This document shows, one piece after another, positions 26,562 to 37,254 of a stretch of DNA of 55,058 nucleotides (position 1 is the first letter of the stretch; every line of letters starts with the position of its first letter). Below the pieces are notes generated by a model. It was not told where the DNA came from. It did no database searches and worked only from the letters and a program-made list of their open reading frames with translations. Source of the stretch: Pseudorhizobium endolithicum (GTDB lineage Bacteria > Pseudomonadota > Alphaproteobacteria > Rhizobiales > Rhizobiaceae); NCBI RefSeq assembly GCF_902153245.2, contig NZ_CABFWF030000010.1, positions 339,676 to 394,733 on the forward strand, in the 5' to 3' direction. The translations under genes were made by a program, and so were the position numbers.

Positions 26562-26990
26562 TCAACGGGTCTTCAGGAGGTCGCGGATCTCCGTCAGCAG
26601 TTGCACGTCGGCGGGCGGTGGAGCAGGCGCTTCTTCGACCGGCTTCTTCTCTTCCGCCACCCGGATCCGGTTCACGGCCTTGACCATCAGGAAGATGATC
26701 CAGGCGAGAATCAGGAAATTCAGGATAACGGTGACGAAGCTGCCGTAGGCGAAGACCGCTCCCTGTTCCCGCGCGGCCGCCAGGGTGGGCGCCGTTACGC
26801 CGGATGAAAGGGGGATGAAGTAGTCGGAGAAATCAATGCCGCCGATGATGGCGCCCACCACCGGCATGATGATGTCGTTGACCAGTGAATTGACAATACC
26901 CGTGAACGCTCCGCCGATGATGATACCCACGGCCAAGTCGATCACGTTGCCTTTGGCAATGAAAGAGCGAAACTCGGAGACTACTGACAT
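26562..26990 (-). CDS. mscL: Large-conductance mechanosensitive channel MscL
   Basis: A 142-residue pentameric inner-membrane channel that opens under membrane tension during osmotic down-shock. An N-terminal amphipathic helix ([17 protein letters not shown]) leads to TM1 ([21 protein letters not shown]). A periplasmic loop leads to TM2 ([23 protein letters not shown]) and a cytoplasmic helix with LLTEIRDLL. The ATG at 26990 gives the usual length; the longer frame is noise. It diverges from the symporter-kinase gene with 168 bases between them. Confidence 0.96.
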   Translation of the reverse strand: MSVVSEFRSFIAKGNVIDLAVGIIIGGAFTGIVNSLVNDIIMPVVGAIIGGIDFSDYFIPLSSGVTAPTLAAAREQGAVFAYGSFVTVILNFLILAWIIFLMVKAVNRIRVAEEKKPVEEAPAPPPADVQLLTEIRDLLKTR

Positions 26991-27158
26991 GACCTTCCTT
27001 TCCTGACCGACGGCACCACGCGATGATGCAGCCCCCGCTGTCCTTCCGGAGGACCACGAGCCCGACCGCCTCTTGGACTTTATGTCAAGATCGCCCTGAT
27101 TTCCAAGCCTCCAGTTTTGACCTATGGTCCTGGTGAGACGCCACCGAGCGGAGAAGAC

Positions 27159-30100
27159 ATGCTTCCAGCCTGGCTGATATTCCTGTCGGCATTCGGCTAC
27201 ATCCTGCTGCTGTTCGCAGTGGCAAGCTACGGTGACCGCCGGAGCAGGCTGGTGGGCGTTCCGGAAGGGGGCCGTCCGGCGGTCTATGCCCTGAGCCTCG
27301 CCATCTATTGCACCTCGTGGACCTATTTCGGCGGCGTCGGCTTGGCCTCGCAACGCGGCCTGGAATTCACCGGAATCTATATCGGCCCGATCCTCGCGTT
27401 CACCCTCGGCATGCCGGTCATCCGGCGGATCGTCGAACTGGCCAAGGCCGAGAAGCTGACCTCGGTCGCCGATTTCGTGGCGGCGCGCTACGGCAAGAAT
27501 CCTGCCGTGGCGATGATAGTCGCCGTTATCTCCCTGATCGGCGCCATTCCCTACATCGCCCTCCAGTTGAAGGCGGTATCGAGCTCCGTCGCGGCCATGG
27601 TCGATGCTTCCGCCTACGGGATCGGCAGCGGCAACCTCTACTTCATAGACCTCGCGCTGATCGTGACGGTGCTGATGGCCTGCTTCGCCGTGGTGTTCGG
27701 AACTCGCCACACCGACGCGACCGAACACCAGGACGGGCTGATCCTCGCAGTGGCGATGGAATCGGTCGTCAAACTGGTAGCCTTCGCCACGGTTGGGATC
27801 GCCGTCGTCTACTTCCTCTTCGACGGTCCGGCCGAACTGTGGGAACGGGCGTCCAGCAACCTGCTGGTCGCCTCCGCACTGTCCTACGAGACGCCGGCGA
27901 GCCGCTGGATCCTGTTGATCCTGCTATCCGCCTTCGCGATCATCATGCTGCCCCGGCAGTTCCACGTCACCGTTGTGGAAAACAGGACCGCGCGGGAACT
28001 GAAGACGGCGGGCTTCCTCCTCCCGCTCTATCTGGTGGCCATCAACATCTTCGTCCTGCCGATCGCGATCGCCGGGATCATCCAGTTCGGCGGGACCGGG
28101 AACGCCGATCTCTACGTCCTGCTCCTTCCGCTTGCGCACGAGATGCCGGTGGTGTCGCTGATCGCTTTCATCGGCGGCTTCTCGGCGGCCACGGCCATGG
28201 TGATCGTCGCCTCGGTGGCGCTGTCGATCATGGTTTCGAACGACATCGTGATGCCTGTCCTGCTGCGCCGCAAGCTGATGCGACGGTCCGTCCACCGGGC
28301 CGATTTCACCCAGACCCTGCTGCGGGTCCGGCGCATGGCCATCATCGGGGTCCTGATGCTGGGCTATGCCTATTACGGGGCGGCGGACACCGAATCCGGG
28401 CTTGCCTCGATAGGACTTCTGGCCTTCGCGGCCATTGCCCAGATGGCTCCCAGCCTCCTGGGCGGCCTCGTCTGGCACCGTGCGAACGCTCGAGGGGCAA
28501 TCCTCGGAATGACCCTCGGCTTCCTGGCCTGGGCCTATCTTCTGTTCGTTCCCAGTCTCGGCGGCCCCAACAACTCCCACATAGCCGCGGCCGTCCTCGA
28601 TTTCCTCCTCCCGGGCACGGGGCTGTTCTCCGGCGACGAGATCGATCCTCTTGTCACGGCGACCGTTTTCAGCCTGGGCGTCAACTGCATCGCCTTTATC
28701 CTTGGCTCCCTGTCTCGCAACCCGAGCCCGGTGGAGCGCATCCAGGCGGGTATCTTCGTGAAGCGCCGGCGCCGGTCACAGTTTGCGACGCGGGGATGGA
28801 AGACACGCGTCAGCGTGGGCGATCTGAAGACCGCCATCGCCCGCTATCTCGGCGAGGAGCGCATGGAACGCTCCTTTGCCAACTATGCGCAGGTGGGCGG
28901 GCGGCGGCTGGAAGACGACCAGCCGGCCGACATGGCGTTGGTTCACTTTTCCGAACAGCTTCTGGGCAGTGCCATCGGCTCTTCCTCCGCGCGGCTCGTC
29001 CTGTCGCTCATCCTCCAAAAGGCCGAGGATACCAATGCCGACACGGCCTGGCTTCTGGACCAGGCGAGCGAAGCGCTGCAGTACAACCAGGACATGCTGC
29101 AGACCGCTCTGTCGCAGATGGACCAGGGAATCGCGGTCTTCGACAACTCCTACTGCCTGACCATCTGGAACAGGCGCTTCCGCAATCTGCTCGATCTGCC
29201 GGAGCAGGCAGGCCAGGTCGGCTTCCCGCTTGCCGATATCGTGGCGATGCTGTCGGAGCGGGGCGACATCCGGCCGGAGGACCGGGGCGACGTCATCCGT
29301 CAGTTCCAGACCCTCGATGCACCCTTCTCCCTCGTCTTGGCAGGTGACAGGCGGATCATCGAGGTAAGGTCGAACGCCATGCCCGACAAGGGGATTGTCG
29401 CGACGCTCACCGACATCACCGAACGCGTCGCCGCCGATCGCGCCCTGAAGCAGGCGAACGAGAACCTGGAACAACGGGTCGAGGAGCGGACAGCGGAACT
29501 GACCCGCGTCAACCGCGAACTGGCCGAAGCGCGCGCCGCCGCGGAAGAAGCGAATATCGGCAAGACGCGGTTCCTCGCAGCCGCGGGGCACGACATCCTG
29601 CAACCGCTGAACGCCGCCCGCCTCTATTCCTCCGCACTGGTGGAGCGCTTGGGGGCCTCCGAAAACAGCGCCCTGGTCCGCAACATCGATTCGGCCCTGG
29701 AGTCCGTGGAAACGATCCTCGGCGCCGTTCTCGACATCTCGCGGCTCGACACCGGCGCCATGAAGCCGCGCATCACATCCGTGCCGATGGACGAGCTTCT
29801 GCGCCGCATCGAGACGGATTTCGCTCCGATGGCACGGGAAAGGAACTTGAAGTTCGTCGTCGTGCCGAGTTCGGTGCGCGTGCGGTCGGACGTAAACCTC
29901 CTGCGCAGGCTGGTGCAGAACCTCGTCTCCAACGCCATCAAGTACACGATCGACGGCAAGATCCTCATCGGCGCCCGGCGCCGCGGCAGCGATGTCGTCA
30001 TCGAGGTGCTGGATTCGGGGATCGGCATTCCGGCGACCAAGTTCCGCACCGTCTTCAAGGAATTCGCGCGCCTGGACGAAGGGGCTCGCACCGCCTCGGG

Positions 30101-30668
30101 CCTCGGCCTCGGACTGTCGATCGTGGATCGCATCTCGCGCGTCCTGAACCATCCGGTCGAACTTTCCTCTACCCCCGGCAGAGGCACCATCTTCCGGGTG
30201 CGCGTGCCGCGCGACCTGGGTTCGTCCCAATCGGCGCGCGTCGCGGAGCGGCCGGAGCGGCGCCGGCGTTCCCAGCCCCTCAACGGTCTGCGGGTTCTGT
30301 GCATCGACAACGAGCCGAAGATCCTGGAGGGCATGGCCCTGCTCATATCCGGCTGGGGATGTGCCGTCGGCCAGGCGGCCTCGCTCGAGGATGTGGAGAC
30401 TATCATCAAGGCCAAGGAGCCTGCACCGGAAGTCATTGTCGCGGACTTCCACCTGAACAGCGGCAATGGCGCAGAGGCCGTTCTCCGGCTGCGGGAAGCC
30501 TACGGCTCCGATATCCCAGCGCTGCTCATTACGGCAGATCGGTCGGCCGAGGTTCGGGCGGAGGCGGAACGGCACGACATCGCCCTGCAGCACAAGCCGG
30601 TGCGGCCGGCAGCCCTGCGGGCCTACCTGACGCAGGTAGCCGGCATCAAGCGGATTGCCGCCGAATAA
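27159..30668 (+). CDS. Hybrid histidine kinase with N-terminal sodium/solute-symporter domain
   Basis: An 1169-residue fusion. Residues 1 to about 510 form an SSS-family (PutP-like) transporter with about 13 membrane helices. A linker, a PAS domain with a coiled-coil exit ([19 protein letters not shown]), HisKA with His 811 in [17 protein letters not shown], HATPase with NAIKY and [11 protein letters not shown], and a C-terminal receiver with Asp 1096 in [13 protein letters not shown] follow. Similar transporter-kinases (NahK/CbrA-like) couple nutrient uptake or sensing to signalling. The start at 27159 has GGAG five bases upstream; an ATG-less extension to 27117 is unlikely. No response-regulator gene is adjacent, so the target is elsewhere. 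Confidence 0.9.
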   Translation: MLPAWLIFLSAFGYILLLFAVASYGDRRSRLVGVPEGGRPAVYALSLAIYCTSWTYFGGVGLASQRGLEFTGIYIGPILAFTLGMPVIRRIVELAKAEKLTSVADFVAARYGKNPAVAMIVAVISLIGAIPYIALQLKAVSSSVAAMVDASAYGIGSGNLYFIDLALIVTVLMACFAVVFGTRHTDATEHQDGLILAVAMESVVKLVAFATVGIAVVYFLFDGPAELWERASSNLLVASALSYETPASRWILLILLSAFAIIMLPRQFHVTVVENRTARELKTAGFLLPLYLVAINIFVLPIAIAGIIQFGGTGNADLYVLLLPLAHEMPVVSLIAFIGGFSAATAMVIVASVALSIMVSNDIVMPVLLRRKLMRRSVHRADFTQTLLRVRRMAIIGVLMLGYAYYGAADTESGLASIGLLAFAAIAQMAPSLLGGLVWHRANARGAILGMTLGFLAWAYLLFVPSLGGPNNSHIAAAVLDFLLPGTGLFSGDEIDPLVTATVFSLGVNCIAFILGSLSRNPSPVERIQAGIFVKRRRRSQFATRGWKTRVSVGDLKTAIARYLGEERMERSFANYAQVGGRRLEDDQPADMALVHFSEQLLGSAIGSSSARLVLSLILQKAEDTNADTAWLLDQASEALQYNQDMLQTALSQMDQGIAVFDNSYCLTIWNRRFRNLLDLPEQAGQVGFPLADIVAMLSERGDIRPEDRGDVIRQFQTLDAPFSLVLAGDRRIIEVRSNAMPDKGIVATLTDITERVAADRALKQANENLEQRVEERTAELTRVNRELAEARAAAEEANIGKTRFLAAAGHDILQPLNAARLYSSALVERLGASENSALVRNIDSALESVETILGAVLDISRLDTGAMKPRITSVPMDELLRRIETDFAPMARERNLKFVVVPSSVRVRSDVNLLRRLVQNLVSNAIKYTIDGKILIGARRRGSDVVIEVLDSGIGIPATKFRTVFKEFARLDEGARTASGLGLGLSIVDRISRVLNHPVELSSTPGRGTIFRVRVPRDLGSSQSARVAERPERRRRSQPLNGLRVLCIDNEPKILEGMALLISGWGCAVGQAASLEDVETIIKAKEPAPEVIVADFHLNSGNGAEAVLRLREAYGSDIPALLITADRSAEVRAEAERHDIALQHKPVRPAALRAYLTQVAGIKRIAAE

Positions 30669-30842
30669 TCCTGTCGTTCATGTCGCAGTCATGCGGCGCC
30701 CCCTACCATGCACAGGCTGAACGCCTCCGACGGAACCCTCCGCCTTTTGGTCGCGTTAAGGCGCGTGACATCCTGGCCCGCAGAGGCCTTACGGACCGGG
30801 CGACCCAAGCGCATCGGGACGGTAGAACGGAGACCGCAACCG

Positions 30843-32051
30843 ATGAAACGGTTCGACCTTATTGACGGTATGCGAGGCTATTTTCTCGTCTTCATGCTGA
30901 TCAACCACCTGATCTTTGCGGGCGGCTACTGGCTCGTCAAAATCAATCATAACCAGCTTGCTTTCGTGGAGGACGCACAGGGCTTCGTGTTCCTGTCGGG
31001 CCTTCTCATCGGCATGGTCTATGCCCGCAAGATGATGAAGAACGGTTATGCTGCAGGGCGGCAGGCCATCTATTCCCGCGCCTTCGAGCTCTACCGCTAT
31101 GCCATGGGCATCGTCATCGCCGTGCTGGCGGCGCAGATGATCCTGCCGGAAGCCTATACCGTCTGGTACAACTGGCTCGGCTACACGACCTTCGACGACC
31201 CGCTGCGCCTCGCGGCCATCGCGACGTTCCTGTTCCAGCCCACCTTCATGGACATCCTGCCGCAGTACATCGTCTACATGCTGTTTGCGCCCCTGCTCGT
31301 GAAGCTCGTGCTGGAGGACAAGTGGCACTACGTCCTGGCGGGCTCGCTCACCCTCTGGATGGCCGGCCAGCTCGGCCTGCAGCGCATCGTCACCGAGCCG
31401 CTGAACCAGTTGGTGATGGGGCCTGACGACCAGGGCATCCGGGTCAGCTTCAACCTGCTCGGCTGGCAGATCGTCTTCTATTCCGGTCTCGTGCTCGGCG
31501 CGATGACCTCCACGAACAAGATCGACTGGAGCCGGGTCCTCACGCCGGAGAACACGTTCATCCCCAAGATGGCGCTCATCGTGGTGCTGTTCTTCCTGCC
31601 GCTCAGGATCATGACGGCAAACGGGCTGATGCCGGACTTCATGCTCGGCAAGTTCGCCTCGATGGAGATCCGGGCAGACTTCGGTCCGGTCTATCTCCTG
31701 AACTTCCTGGCGGTCGCTACGCTGGTCACGTGGCTGCTCGTCGCGGGCCCGAAGCATCCCTCCACCTTCGTCCAGAAGGCCGCCGGATTGCTGACCTGGC
31801 TCTTCTCGCTGAAGTTCCTGCAACTGATCGGTCGCCATTCGCTCTACGTCTACGTATGGCACGTCGCGATCGTCTATGCCGTCTACTATTTCGACGGCCG
31901 TTCTCCGGAACTCAGCCAGTTGACCAAGACTGCGATTGCCTTGGTTGGTATCGCGCTTCTGGCACTGCCGGCCGTGTGGCGCGAACGCGAGAAGTTCTTC
32001 GGCAATACAGCGGCTCCCGTGATGAAGCCGCAAACCAAGTCGATCCGTTGA
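30843..32051 (+). CDS. opgC: OpgC family glucan-modifying acyltransferase
   Basis: A 402-residue polytopic inner-membrane protein of the OpgC family, which adds succinyl groups to periplasmic osmoregulated (cyclic beta-) glucans. It opens MKRFDLIDGMRGYFLVFMLINHL, with the DGMRG(Y/F)...NH pattern of these acyltransferases, and has about ten membrane helices, including LIGRHSLYVYVWHVAIVY near the C-terminus with a conserved His. GGAG lies about ten bases before the ATG. It is on the same strand as, and 174 bases behind, the symporter-kinase, probably with its own promoter. It converges with the UxaA-family gene. Confidence 0.88.
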   Translation: MKRFDLIDGMRGYFLVFMLINHLIFAGGYWLVKINHNQLAFVEDAQGFVFLSGLLIGMVYARKMMKNGYAAGRQAIYSRAFELYRYAMGIVIAVLAAQMILPEAYTVWYNWLGYTTFDDPLRLAAIATFLFQPTFMDILPQYIVYMLFAPLLVKLVLEDKWHYVLAGSLTLWMAGQLGLQRIVTEPLNQLVMGPDDQGIRVSFNLLGWQIVFYSGLVLGAMTSTNKIDWSRVLTPENTFIPKMALIVVLFFLPLRIMTANGLMPDFMLGKFASMEIRADFGPVYLLNFLAVATLVTWLLVAGPKHPSTFVQKAAGLLTWLFSLKFLQLIGRHSLYVYVWHVAIVYAVYYFDGRSPELSQLTKTAIALVGIALLALPAVWREREKFFGNTAAPVMKPQTKSIR

Positions 32052-32069
32052 GAACGGGGGTGGTGGCCG

Positions 32070-33602
32070 TCAGGTCACCGCCCCGATCTGCCACGGCACG
32101 AATTCGTTATCGCCATAGTCGTAGACTTCGCTCAGCGTCTTCTTGCCCGATGCCACGGCCAGGATCTCCTCAAAAATCCGCTGACCGGACTGCTCGATCG
32201 TCTCCTCGCCGGTGACGATGCCGCCGCAGTTGATGTCCATGTCCTCCTTCATGTGCTCGTACATTTCGGAGTTCGTGGCGATCTTGATGCAGGGCGACGG
32301 CTTGAAGCCGGACACGGAGCCGCGGCCGGTCGTGAAGCAGATGACGTTGCAGCCGCCGGCCACCTGGCCCGTGACCGCCACCGGATCGTAACCCGGCGTA
32401 TCCATGAAGACGAAACCCTGCTCCGTCACCGTCTCGGCAAATTCATAGACCGCCTTCAGCGGCATGGATCCGCCCTTCGCTACGGCACCCAGGGACTTTT
32501 CGAGGATCGTGGTCAGGCCACCGAGCTTGTTGCCATGGGAGGGGTTGTTGTTGAGTTCGTCGCCATTGCGGGCGGTATAGTCCCGCCACCAATCAATCCG
32601 CTGCAAGAGCTTTTCCGCAACCGCCGGCGTCACCGCCCGGCGCGTCAGCAAATGCTCCGCGCCATAGATTTCCGGAGTTTCCGAGAGAACTGTCGTACCG
32701 CCGTTGCGGACGATCAGGTCCGAAGCATAGCCCAGAGCCGGATTGGCCGAAATGCCGGAATAGCCGTCGGATCCGCCGCATTCGAGCGCGACCTTGAGCC
32801 TGGAGAGCGGCTGCGGCGTGCGCACCGCGGCGTTCACGCCCGGCAGCATTTCCTTGATGATTTCGATAGCCGCATCGATGGTTTTCCGGGTACCGCCGTG
32901 CTGCTGGATCGTCATCGTCCGCAGCCGGGTACCCTCCTCCATCTTGTAGTGTTCCAGGATCGGGCCGATCTGGTTCGTCTCGCAGCCGAGGCCGATCATC
33001 AGGATCCCGCCGAAATTCGGATGCTTGGCATAGCCCTGGATCGTGCGGATCAGGACACGGTAGCCTTCCGACTTGTTGTTGAGCGCGCAGCCGCCGCCAT
33101 GGGTCAGCGCCACCACGCCGTCGATGTTGTCGAAGCCGTCGAGCCCGCCCATGCGGTTGAAGTAGTCCGCGATGTAACGGGAGACGGTGGCGGAACAGTT
33201 TACCGACGAGATGATACCGATATAGTTGCGGGTGCCGGCGCCGCCGAAGCCGCGGTCATAGCCCATGAAGGTGCGCCGCTCATTCTCCGGCAGCATGCCC
33301 TTCTCTTCCACATCGACGCTGAACTGGTGCTCGTGCTCCGACGGCAGCATGGCGAGGTTGTGCAGGTGAACATGGCTTCCGGGCTCGATATCCTGCGTCG
33401 CAACGCCAATCACCTGGCCGTATTTCTTCACTTCCGCCCCGGACGGTATGTGCTTGAGCGCTACCTTGTGGCCGCGGCCGATCAGTTCACGCGCCACCAG
33501 ATCGCCGTGGCCGACAAGCCCGCCCGGCTGCACGGAGCGGCGCACGACCCCGACGTCGTCATCGGCGTTCAGAATGATGATGGGTGTTACAATGGCATCC
33601 AT
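32070..33602 (-). CDS. UxaA/GarD-family altronate/galactarate-type dehydratase
   Basis: A 510-residue iron-dependent sugar-acid dehydratase of the UxaA/GarD superfamily. The N-terminal SAF-like domain is about 1–100 (NADDDVGVVRRSVQPGG). The catalytic part has GTRNYIGIISSVNCSATV, THGGGCALN, ECGGSDGYSGISANPALG, GGCNVICFTTGRGS and FKPSPCIKIATN. A strong ribosome site (GGGAGGAGG) precedes the ATG. It follows the GntR gene by 51 bases and diverges from the fucose operon. The family members known act on D-altronate or galactarate. Here the neighbours are L-fucose genes, so the true substrate may be another six-carbon aldonate, which sequence cannot settle. Confidence 0.88.
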   Translation of the reverse strand: MDAIVTPIIILNADDDVGVVRRSVQPGGLVGHGDLVARELIGRGHKVALKHIPSGAEVKKYGQVIGVATQDIEPGSHVHLHNLAMLPSEHEHQFSVDVEEKGMLPENERRTFMGYDRGFGGAGTRNYIGIISSVNCSATVSRYIADYFNRMGGLDGFDNIDGVVALTHGGGCALNNKSEGYRVLIRTIQGYAKHPNFGGILMIGLGCETNQIGPILEHYKMEEGTRLRTMTIQQHGGTRKTIDAAIEIIKEMLPGVNAAVRTPQPLSRLKVALECGGSDGYSGISANPALGYASDLIVRNGGTTVLSETPEIYGAEHLLTRRAVTPAVAEKLLQRIDWWRDYTARNGDELNNNPSHGNKLGGLTTILEKSLGAVAKGGSMPLKAVYEFAETVTEQGFVFMDTPGYDPVAVTGQVAGGCNVICFTTGRGSVSGFKPSPCIKIATNSEMYEHMKEDMDINCGGIVTGEETIEQSGQRIFEEILAVASGKKTLSEVYDYGDNEFVPWQIGAVT

Positions 33603-33653
33603 AACTGTTTCCTCCTCCCGGGAGGCTCCTGCTTGTCCGTAAAATAGGTGTGT

Positions 33654-34355
33654 TCACCGAGGCTCGTTTTCCATCCATCGGCGCTTCGACTCTTCCAGAT
33701 GCGCATGCATCATCGCCTGTGCGAGGAGAGGGTCCCGTGCCTCGAGAGCGGCGTAGATGGCCTCATGCTCCCGGAGAGCGTGGTGCCAGGTCTCCGGCGT
33801 CTCGAAGCGGGTGCGTATCTGCGCCGAAAGGGGGCTATGCCGCTCATCGAACAGATCACCGACGATGTGAGCCAGCACCGAGTTGCCGCTCTGGCCGGCG
33901 ATCGTCAGATGAAACATGCGATCCTGGTCGAGAGGCTTTCTTCCTGCCTCGATCTCCTCTCGCATCGCGTCGAGCACCTCGCGCAGAGCCGTCAAGCCTT
34001 CGGCGGTGATCCTGGCTGCGGCAGAGAGGGCGACAGTACCTTCGACCGCTGCCCTCGCCTCCATCAGTTCGACAGGACTTTCCCCCATCGAACCCGTCTG
34101 CCAGGGACGCCGCTCGGGCTCCGCCGCGATATAGATGCCGGACCCCATACGGATCTCGACGCTGCCTTCGATCTCGAGTGCGATCAACGCCTCACGGAGC
34201 GACGGCCGCGACACCCCCAACTGCTGGGCAAGATCGCGCTCCGCCGGCAGGCGTGCCCCGGGGGCGAAGTGGCCGCCCTGGATCAGTGCCCGGATCTGGT
34301 CTGCGATCTGCTGGTATAGCCGGCGCGGCTCGGCTGCCTTGATGGGTCCGTTCAT
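33654..34355 (-). CDS. GntR/FadR-family regulator of the fucose locus
   Basis: A 233-residue regulator with an N-terminal winged helix (RRLYQQIADQIRALIQGG, LPAERDLAQQLGVSRPSLRE) and a C-terminal FCD ligand domain with metal-type residues (HLTIAGQSGN, EHEAIYAALEARD). I start at 34355 because the two upstream ATGs fall in or before the probable -10 element. Divergence from the fucose transport genes and linkage to a sugar-acid dehydratase indicate control of this locus, probably relieved by a pathway intermediate. It is a clear paralogue of the GntR protein at 50355. Confidence 0.87.
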   Translation of the reverse strand: MNGPIKAAEPRRLYQQIADQIRALIQGGHFAPGARLPAERDLAQQLGVSRPSLREALIALEIEGSVEIRMGSGIYIAAEPERRPWQTGSMGESPVELMEARAAVEGTVALSAAARITAEGLTALREVLDAMREEIEAGRKPLDQDRMFHLTIAGQSGNSVLAHIVGDLFDERHSPLSAQIRTRFETPETWHHALREHEAIYAALEARDPLLAQAMMHAHLEESKRRWMENEPR

Positions 34356-34375
34356 GTCTCGGCCGATGATGTTAT

Positions 34376-34417
34376 CTGGCCTTACCATAGCGACTTCGGC
34401 GCCAGGGAGCAAGGAAG
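34376..34417 (-). promoter_or_regulatory. Probable promoter and operator of the gntR–dehydratase operon
   Basis: On the minus strand TTGCTC and TATGGT are separated by 17 bases. The -10 runs straight into TGGTAAGGCCAG. Those 12 bases (34376–34387) are identical to the core of the operator at 51140–51151. The second arm is degenerate here. A regulator binding there would block its own promoter. Confidence 0.5.
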
Positions 34418-34498
34418 TTCAGGGCAGCGCCACCTCTAACTTTCCCTGCAATTCCCGCGCATTCTCCCAAATCTCCTGACAGAGCTTCAAAAATTGGC

Positions 34499-34515
34499 TT
34501 GACCAGTTTCGTCAA
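34499..34515. promoter_or_regulatory. Candidate operator/promoter of the fucose operon
   Basis: TTGAC-N7-GTCAA is an exact inverted repeat 73–89 bases before the first transporter gene. Its TTGACC could also serve as a -35 box, with a weak -10 (TTAACC) at 34522–34527. A GGTTTAACC palindrome overlaps downstream. Which of these the GntR protein contacts is unknown. Confidence 0.35.
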
Positions 34516-34587
34516 CCGGGTTTAACCAATAGGCCTTGGCAGGGTGGAGCTTGGCCAGCAGGTGGAACGGGCAAGGAGGAGGCCGTA

Positions 34588-36135
34588 ATGCAAACATCGA
34601 CGCAGGACGGACATCGCGAAGCCGCCCTTTCCGGCGCACCCTTGCTTCGCCTCGAAGGCATCACCAAGGAATTCCCCGGCGTCCTCGCCCTGTCGGATGT
34701 CAGCTTCGACCTTCGACGGGGAGAGGTTCATGCCGTTTGCGGCGAGAACGGCGCGGGCAAATCGACCCTGATGAAGATCATCAGCGGCGTCTACCAGCCG
34801 ACCCGTGGCACCATCGTCTACAAGGGAGATGCATGCCGGTTCGCGTCGCCTCTCCAATCCGAGGCGGCCGGCATCGCCATCATCCACCAGGAGCTCAATC
34901 TCGTCCCCCACCTGTCGGTGGCGGAGAACATCTATCTGGCCCGCGAACCTCGGCGCGGCCCTTTTGTCGACCGCAGGAAGCTCAACGCCGACGCGAAGCG
35001 TTGCCTTGACCGGCTCGGCGTCCCGATCGACCCCAACATGCCGGTCCGCAACCTGTCGGTGGCGCAATGTCAGATGGTGGAGATCGCAAAGGCGCTTTCC
35101 CTCGACGCCGAAGTGCTGATCATGGACGAGCCGACCTCCTCCCTTACCGAACAGGAGACCCGGCTGCTCTTCAAGGTGATCCGTGACCTGAAGGCTGCGG
35201 GCGTCGGCATCGTCTATATCTCGCACCGCCTGGACGAAATGGCGGAGATCGTCGACCGGGTCACCATACTGCGCGACGGCCGCTACATCGCGACCGACGA
35301 CTTCGACAAGACGACGGTCAACGACATCGTCGCCAAGATGGTGGGACGTTCCCTGGAGGAAAAATTTCCGGAGCGTAGCTCGGTGCCTTCGGAGGAGATC
35401 ATCTTCAGCGTCTCCGGCCTCACCCGAACCGGCGTGTTCTCCGATGTCGGCTTCTCGCTGCGGCGCGGAGAAATTCTCGGCTTTGCAGGGCTGATGGGCG
35501 CCGGACGCACGGAAGTCGCGCGCGCCATCTTCGGCGCCGACCCGCTGGATGCCGGCACGATCACCCTCCACGGCGACACCCTGAAGATCCAGTCGCCGCG
35601 CGACGCGATTTCCGCAGGCATCGCCTACCTCTCGGAAGACCGGAAGGCACAGGGGCTGGCTATCAAGATGCCCGTCGACGCCAACATGACGCTCGCCAAC
35701 ATGGAGGAATTGTCGAATGGGTTCGGCCTCATCGACTTCGCACGGCACAACAGGGTGGCGAAGGAATATGTCGACCTCCTCGACATCCGCACACCCTCCA
35801 TCAAGCAGCCGGTCCGCCTCCTGTCCGGCGGCAACCAGCAGAAGATCATCATCGGCAAGTGGCTGTTCCGCAAGCCGAAGGTGATGTTCTTCGATGAGCC
35901 GACGCGCGGCATCGACGTGGGCGCGAAATTCGCGATCTACAAGATCATGGACGAACTCGCGGCGGAAGGGATCGGCGTCGTGCTGATCAGCTCCGAATTG
36001 CCGGAAGTCCTCGGGATGACAGACCGCGTGGCCGTGTTTCACGGCGGGCGCATCACCGGTGTTCTGGAAACCCGGAAGACCGATCAGGAAGAAATCATGC
36101 GATATGCCTCGGGCTACGGCCCGAAGGCGCACTGA
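34588..36135 (+). CDS. Sugar ABC transporter ATP-binding protein (two ABC domains)
   Basis: A 515-residue RbsA/XylG/MglA-type protein with duplicated ABC modules. The N-half has Walker A GENGAGKST, VAQCQMVEIAKAL and Walker B VLIMDEPTSSL. The C-half has a degenerate Walker A (GLMGAGRTE), LSGGNQQKIIIGKWL and VMFFDEPTRGID. Degeneracy of the second A-loop is normal in this family. It is the first gene of the operon, with an AAGGAGGAGG ribosome site. The following fucose enzymes predict L-fucose or a related deoxy-hexose as substrate. Confidence 0.93.
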   Translation: MQTSTQDGHREAALSGAPLLRLEGITKEFPGVLALSDVSFDLRRGEVHAVCGENGAGKSTLMKIISGVYQPTRGTIVYKGDACRFASPLQSEAAGIAIIHQELNLVPHLSVAENIYLAREPRRGPFVDRRKLNADAKRCLDRLGVPIDPNMPVRNLSVAQCQMVEIAKALSLDAEVLIMDEPTSSLTEQETRLLFKVIRDLKAAGVGIVYISHRLDEMAEIVDRVTILRDGRYIATDDFDKTTVNDIVAKMVGRSLEEKFPERSSVPSEEIIFSVSGLTRTGVFSDVGFSLRRGEILGFAGLMGAGRTEVARAIFGADPLDAGTITLHGDTLKIQSPRDAISAGIAYLSEDRKAQGLAIKMPVDANMTLANMEELSNGFGLIDFARHNRVAKEYVDLLDIRTPSIKQPVRLLSGGNQQKIIIGKWLFRKPKVMFFDEPTRGIDVGAKFAIYKIMDELAAEGIGVVLISSELPEVLGMTDRVAVFHGGRITGVLETRKTDQEEIMRYASGYGPKAH

Positions 36136-36143
36136 GGGCAACC

Positions 36144-37163
36144 ATGGCGGACGCAAGCGAACAGAAGACCCGGCGGCTCAACGATCGGCAGAAGGACATC
36201 ATCCAGAAGTTTGCGGCACTCGGCAGCCTCTTCGTCCTGATCGCCGTATTCTCGGCCACCAGCAGCGCCTTCTTCACCGTCAACAATGCAATGACCATCG
36301 CGTTGCAGGTCACCTCCATCGCCCTTCTCGGGATCGGTGCAACCTGCGTCATCATCACCGGCGGCATCGACCTTTCCGTCGGTTCGGTGCTGGCGCTGGC
36401 CGGCGTGGTGGCTGCACTGGCCGTCAAGGACTGGGGCATTCCCGTACCCTTCGCCATGTTGATCGGCATCCTGACCGGCTCGCTCTGCGGCTGGATCAAC
36501 GGCATCCTCGTCACCAAGATGAAGCTGCCCCCCTTCATCGCCACGCTCGGCATGATGCTGATTGCACGTGGCGTGGCACTGCAGATCACCGGGGCCCGGG
36601 CCGTCTCCGGCCTCGGAGAGTCCTTCGGCGTCCTCGGCAACGGCTCTCTGTTCCGCATCGTCAATATCGGCGATGACGGCTTCCCGACCGTCGTCTTCCC
36701 CGGCATCCCCTACCCGGTCATCCTGATGGTGGTGATCGCCATTGCCGTCTCGTTGATGCTGAACCGCTCCGTGCTCGGCCGCCACATCTATGCGGTGGGC
36801 TCCAATGCAGATGCGGCGCGCCTCTCCGGTGTCAACGTCACTCGCGTCGTCAGCTTCACCTACGTCCTGTCCGGGACGCTCGCCGGCCTCACCGGCTGCG
36901 TGCTGATGTCCCGCCTCGTTACCGCACAGCCGAACGAAGGCGTAATGTACGAACTCGACGCCATCGCAAGCGCGGTCATCGGCGGCACCTCCCTGATGGG
37001 CGGCGTGGGCACGATCTCCGGAACCGGCATCGGCGCTTTCGTCATCGGCATCCTGCGCAACGGCCTCAACATGAACGGCGTCTCCGCCTTCACGCAGCAG
37101 ATCATCATCGGCCTCGTCATCCTGGGCACCGTCTGGATCGACCAGTTGCGCAACCGCCGATGA
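36144..37163 (+). CDS. Sugar ABC transporter permease (RbsC family)
   Basis: A 339-residue inner-membrane permease with eight to ten hydrophobic segments. Family markers are ITGGIDLSVGSVLALAGVVAA, PPFIATLGMMLIARGVALQ, GRHIYAVGSNADAARLSGVNV, and GGTSLMGGVGTISGTGIGAF. It lies eight bases after the ATPase gene and homodimerises in this transporter class. It forms the channel for the sugar delivered by the next gene's product. Confidence 0.93.
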   Translation: MADASEQKTRRLNDRQKDIIQKFAALGSLFVLIAVFSATSSAFFTVNNAMTIALQVTSIALLGIGATCVIITGGIDLSVGSVLALAGVVAALAVKDWGIPVPFAMLIGILTGSLCGWINGILVTKMKLPPFIATLGMMLIARGVALQITGARAVSGLGESFGVLGNGSLFRIVNIGDDGFPTVVFPGIPYPVILMVVIAIAVSLMLNRSVLGRHIYAVGSNADAARLSGVNVTRVVSFTYVLSGTLAGLTGCVLMSRLVTAQPNEGVMYELDAIASAVIGGTSLMGGVGTISGTGIGAFVIGILRNGLNMNGVSAFTQQIIIGLVILGTVWIDQLRNRR

Positions 37164-37254
37164 AGAACGGGTGCGGACCCTTATCCGCGACATGCACGAG
37201 GGAGTGAGGAGCTCCCGGACAAACGGCCGGACGGCCAATCAGTTGGAGGAAGAC

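Noticed and set aside
27308..29347. A 679-codon frame within the symporter-kinase gene
   Set aside because: It is a high-GC shadow of the real gene, without hydrophobic segments or motifs, rich in Arg/Gly/His.
34522..36156. A 544-codon minus-strand frame opposite the sugar ATPase gene
   Set aside because: It is antisense to an unmistakable ABC ATPase with all motifs; codon use is that of a complementary shadow.
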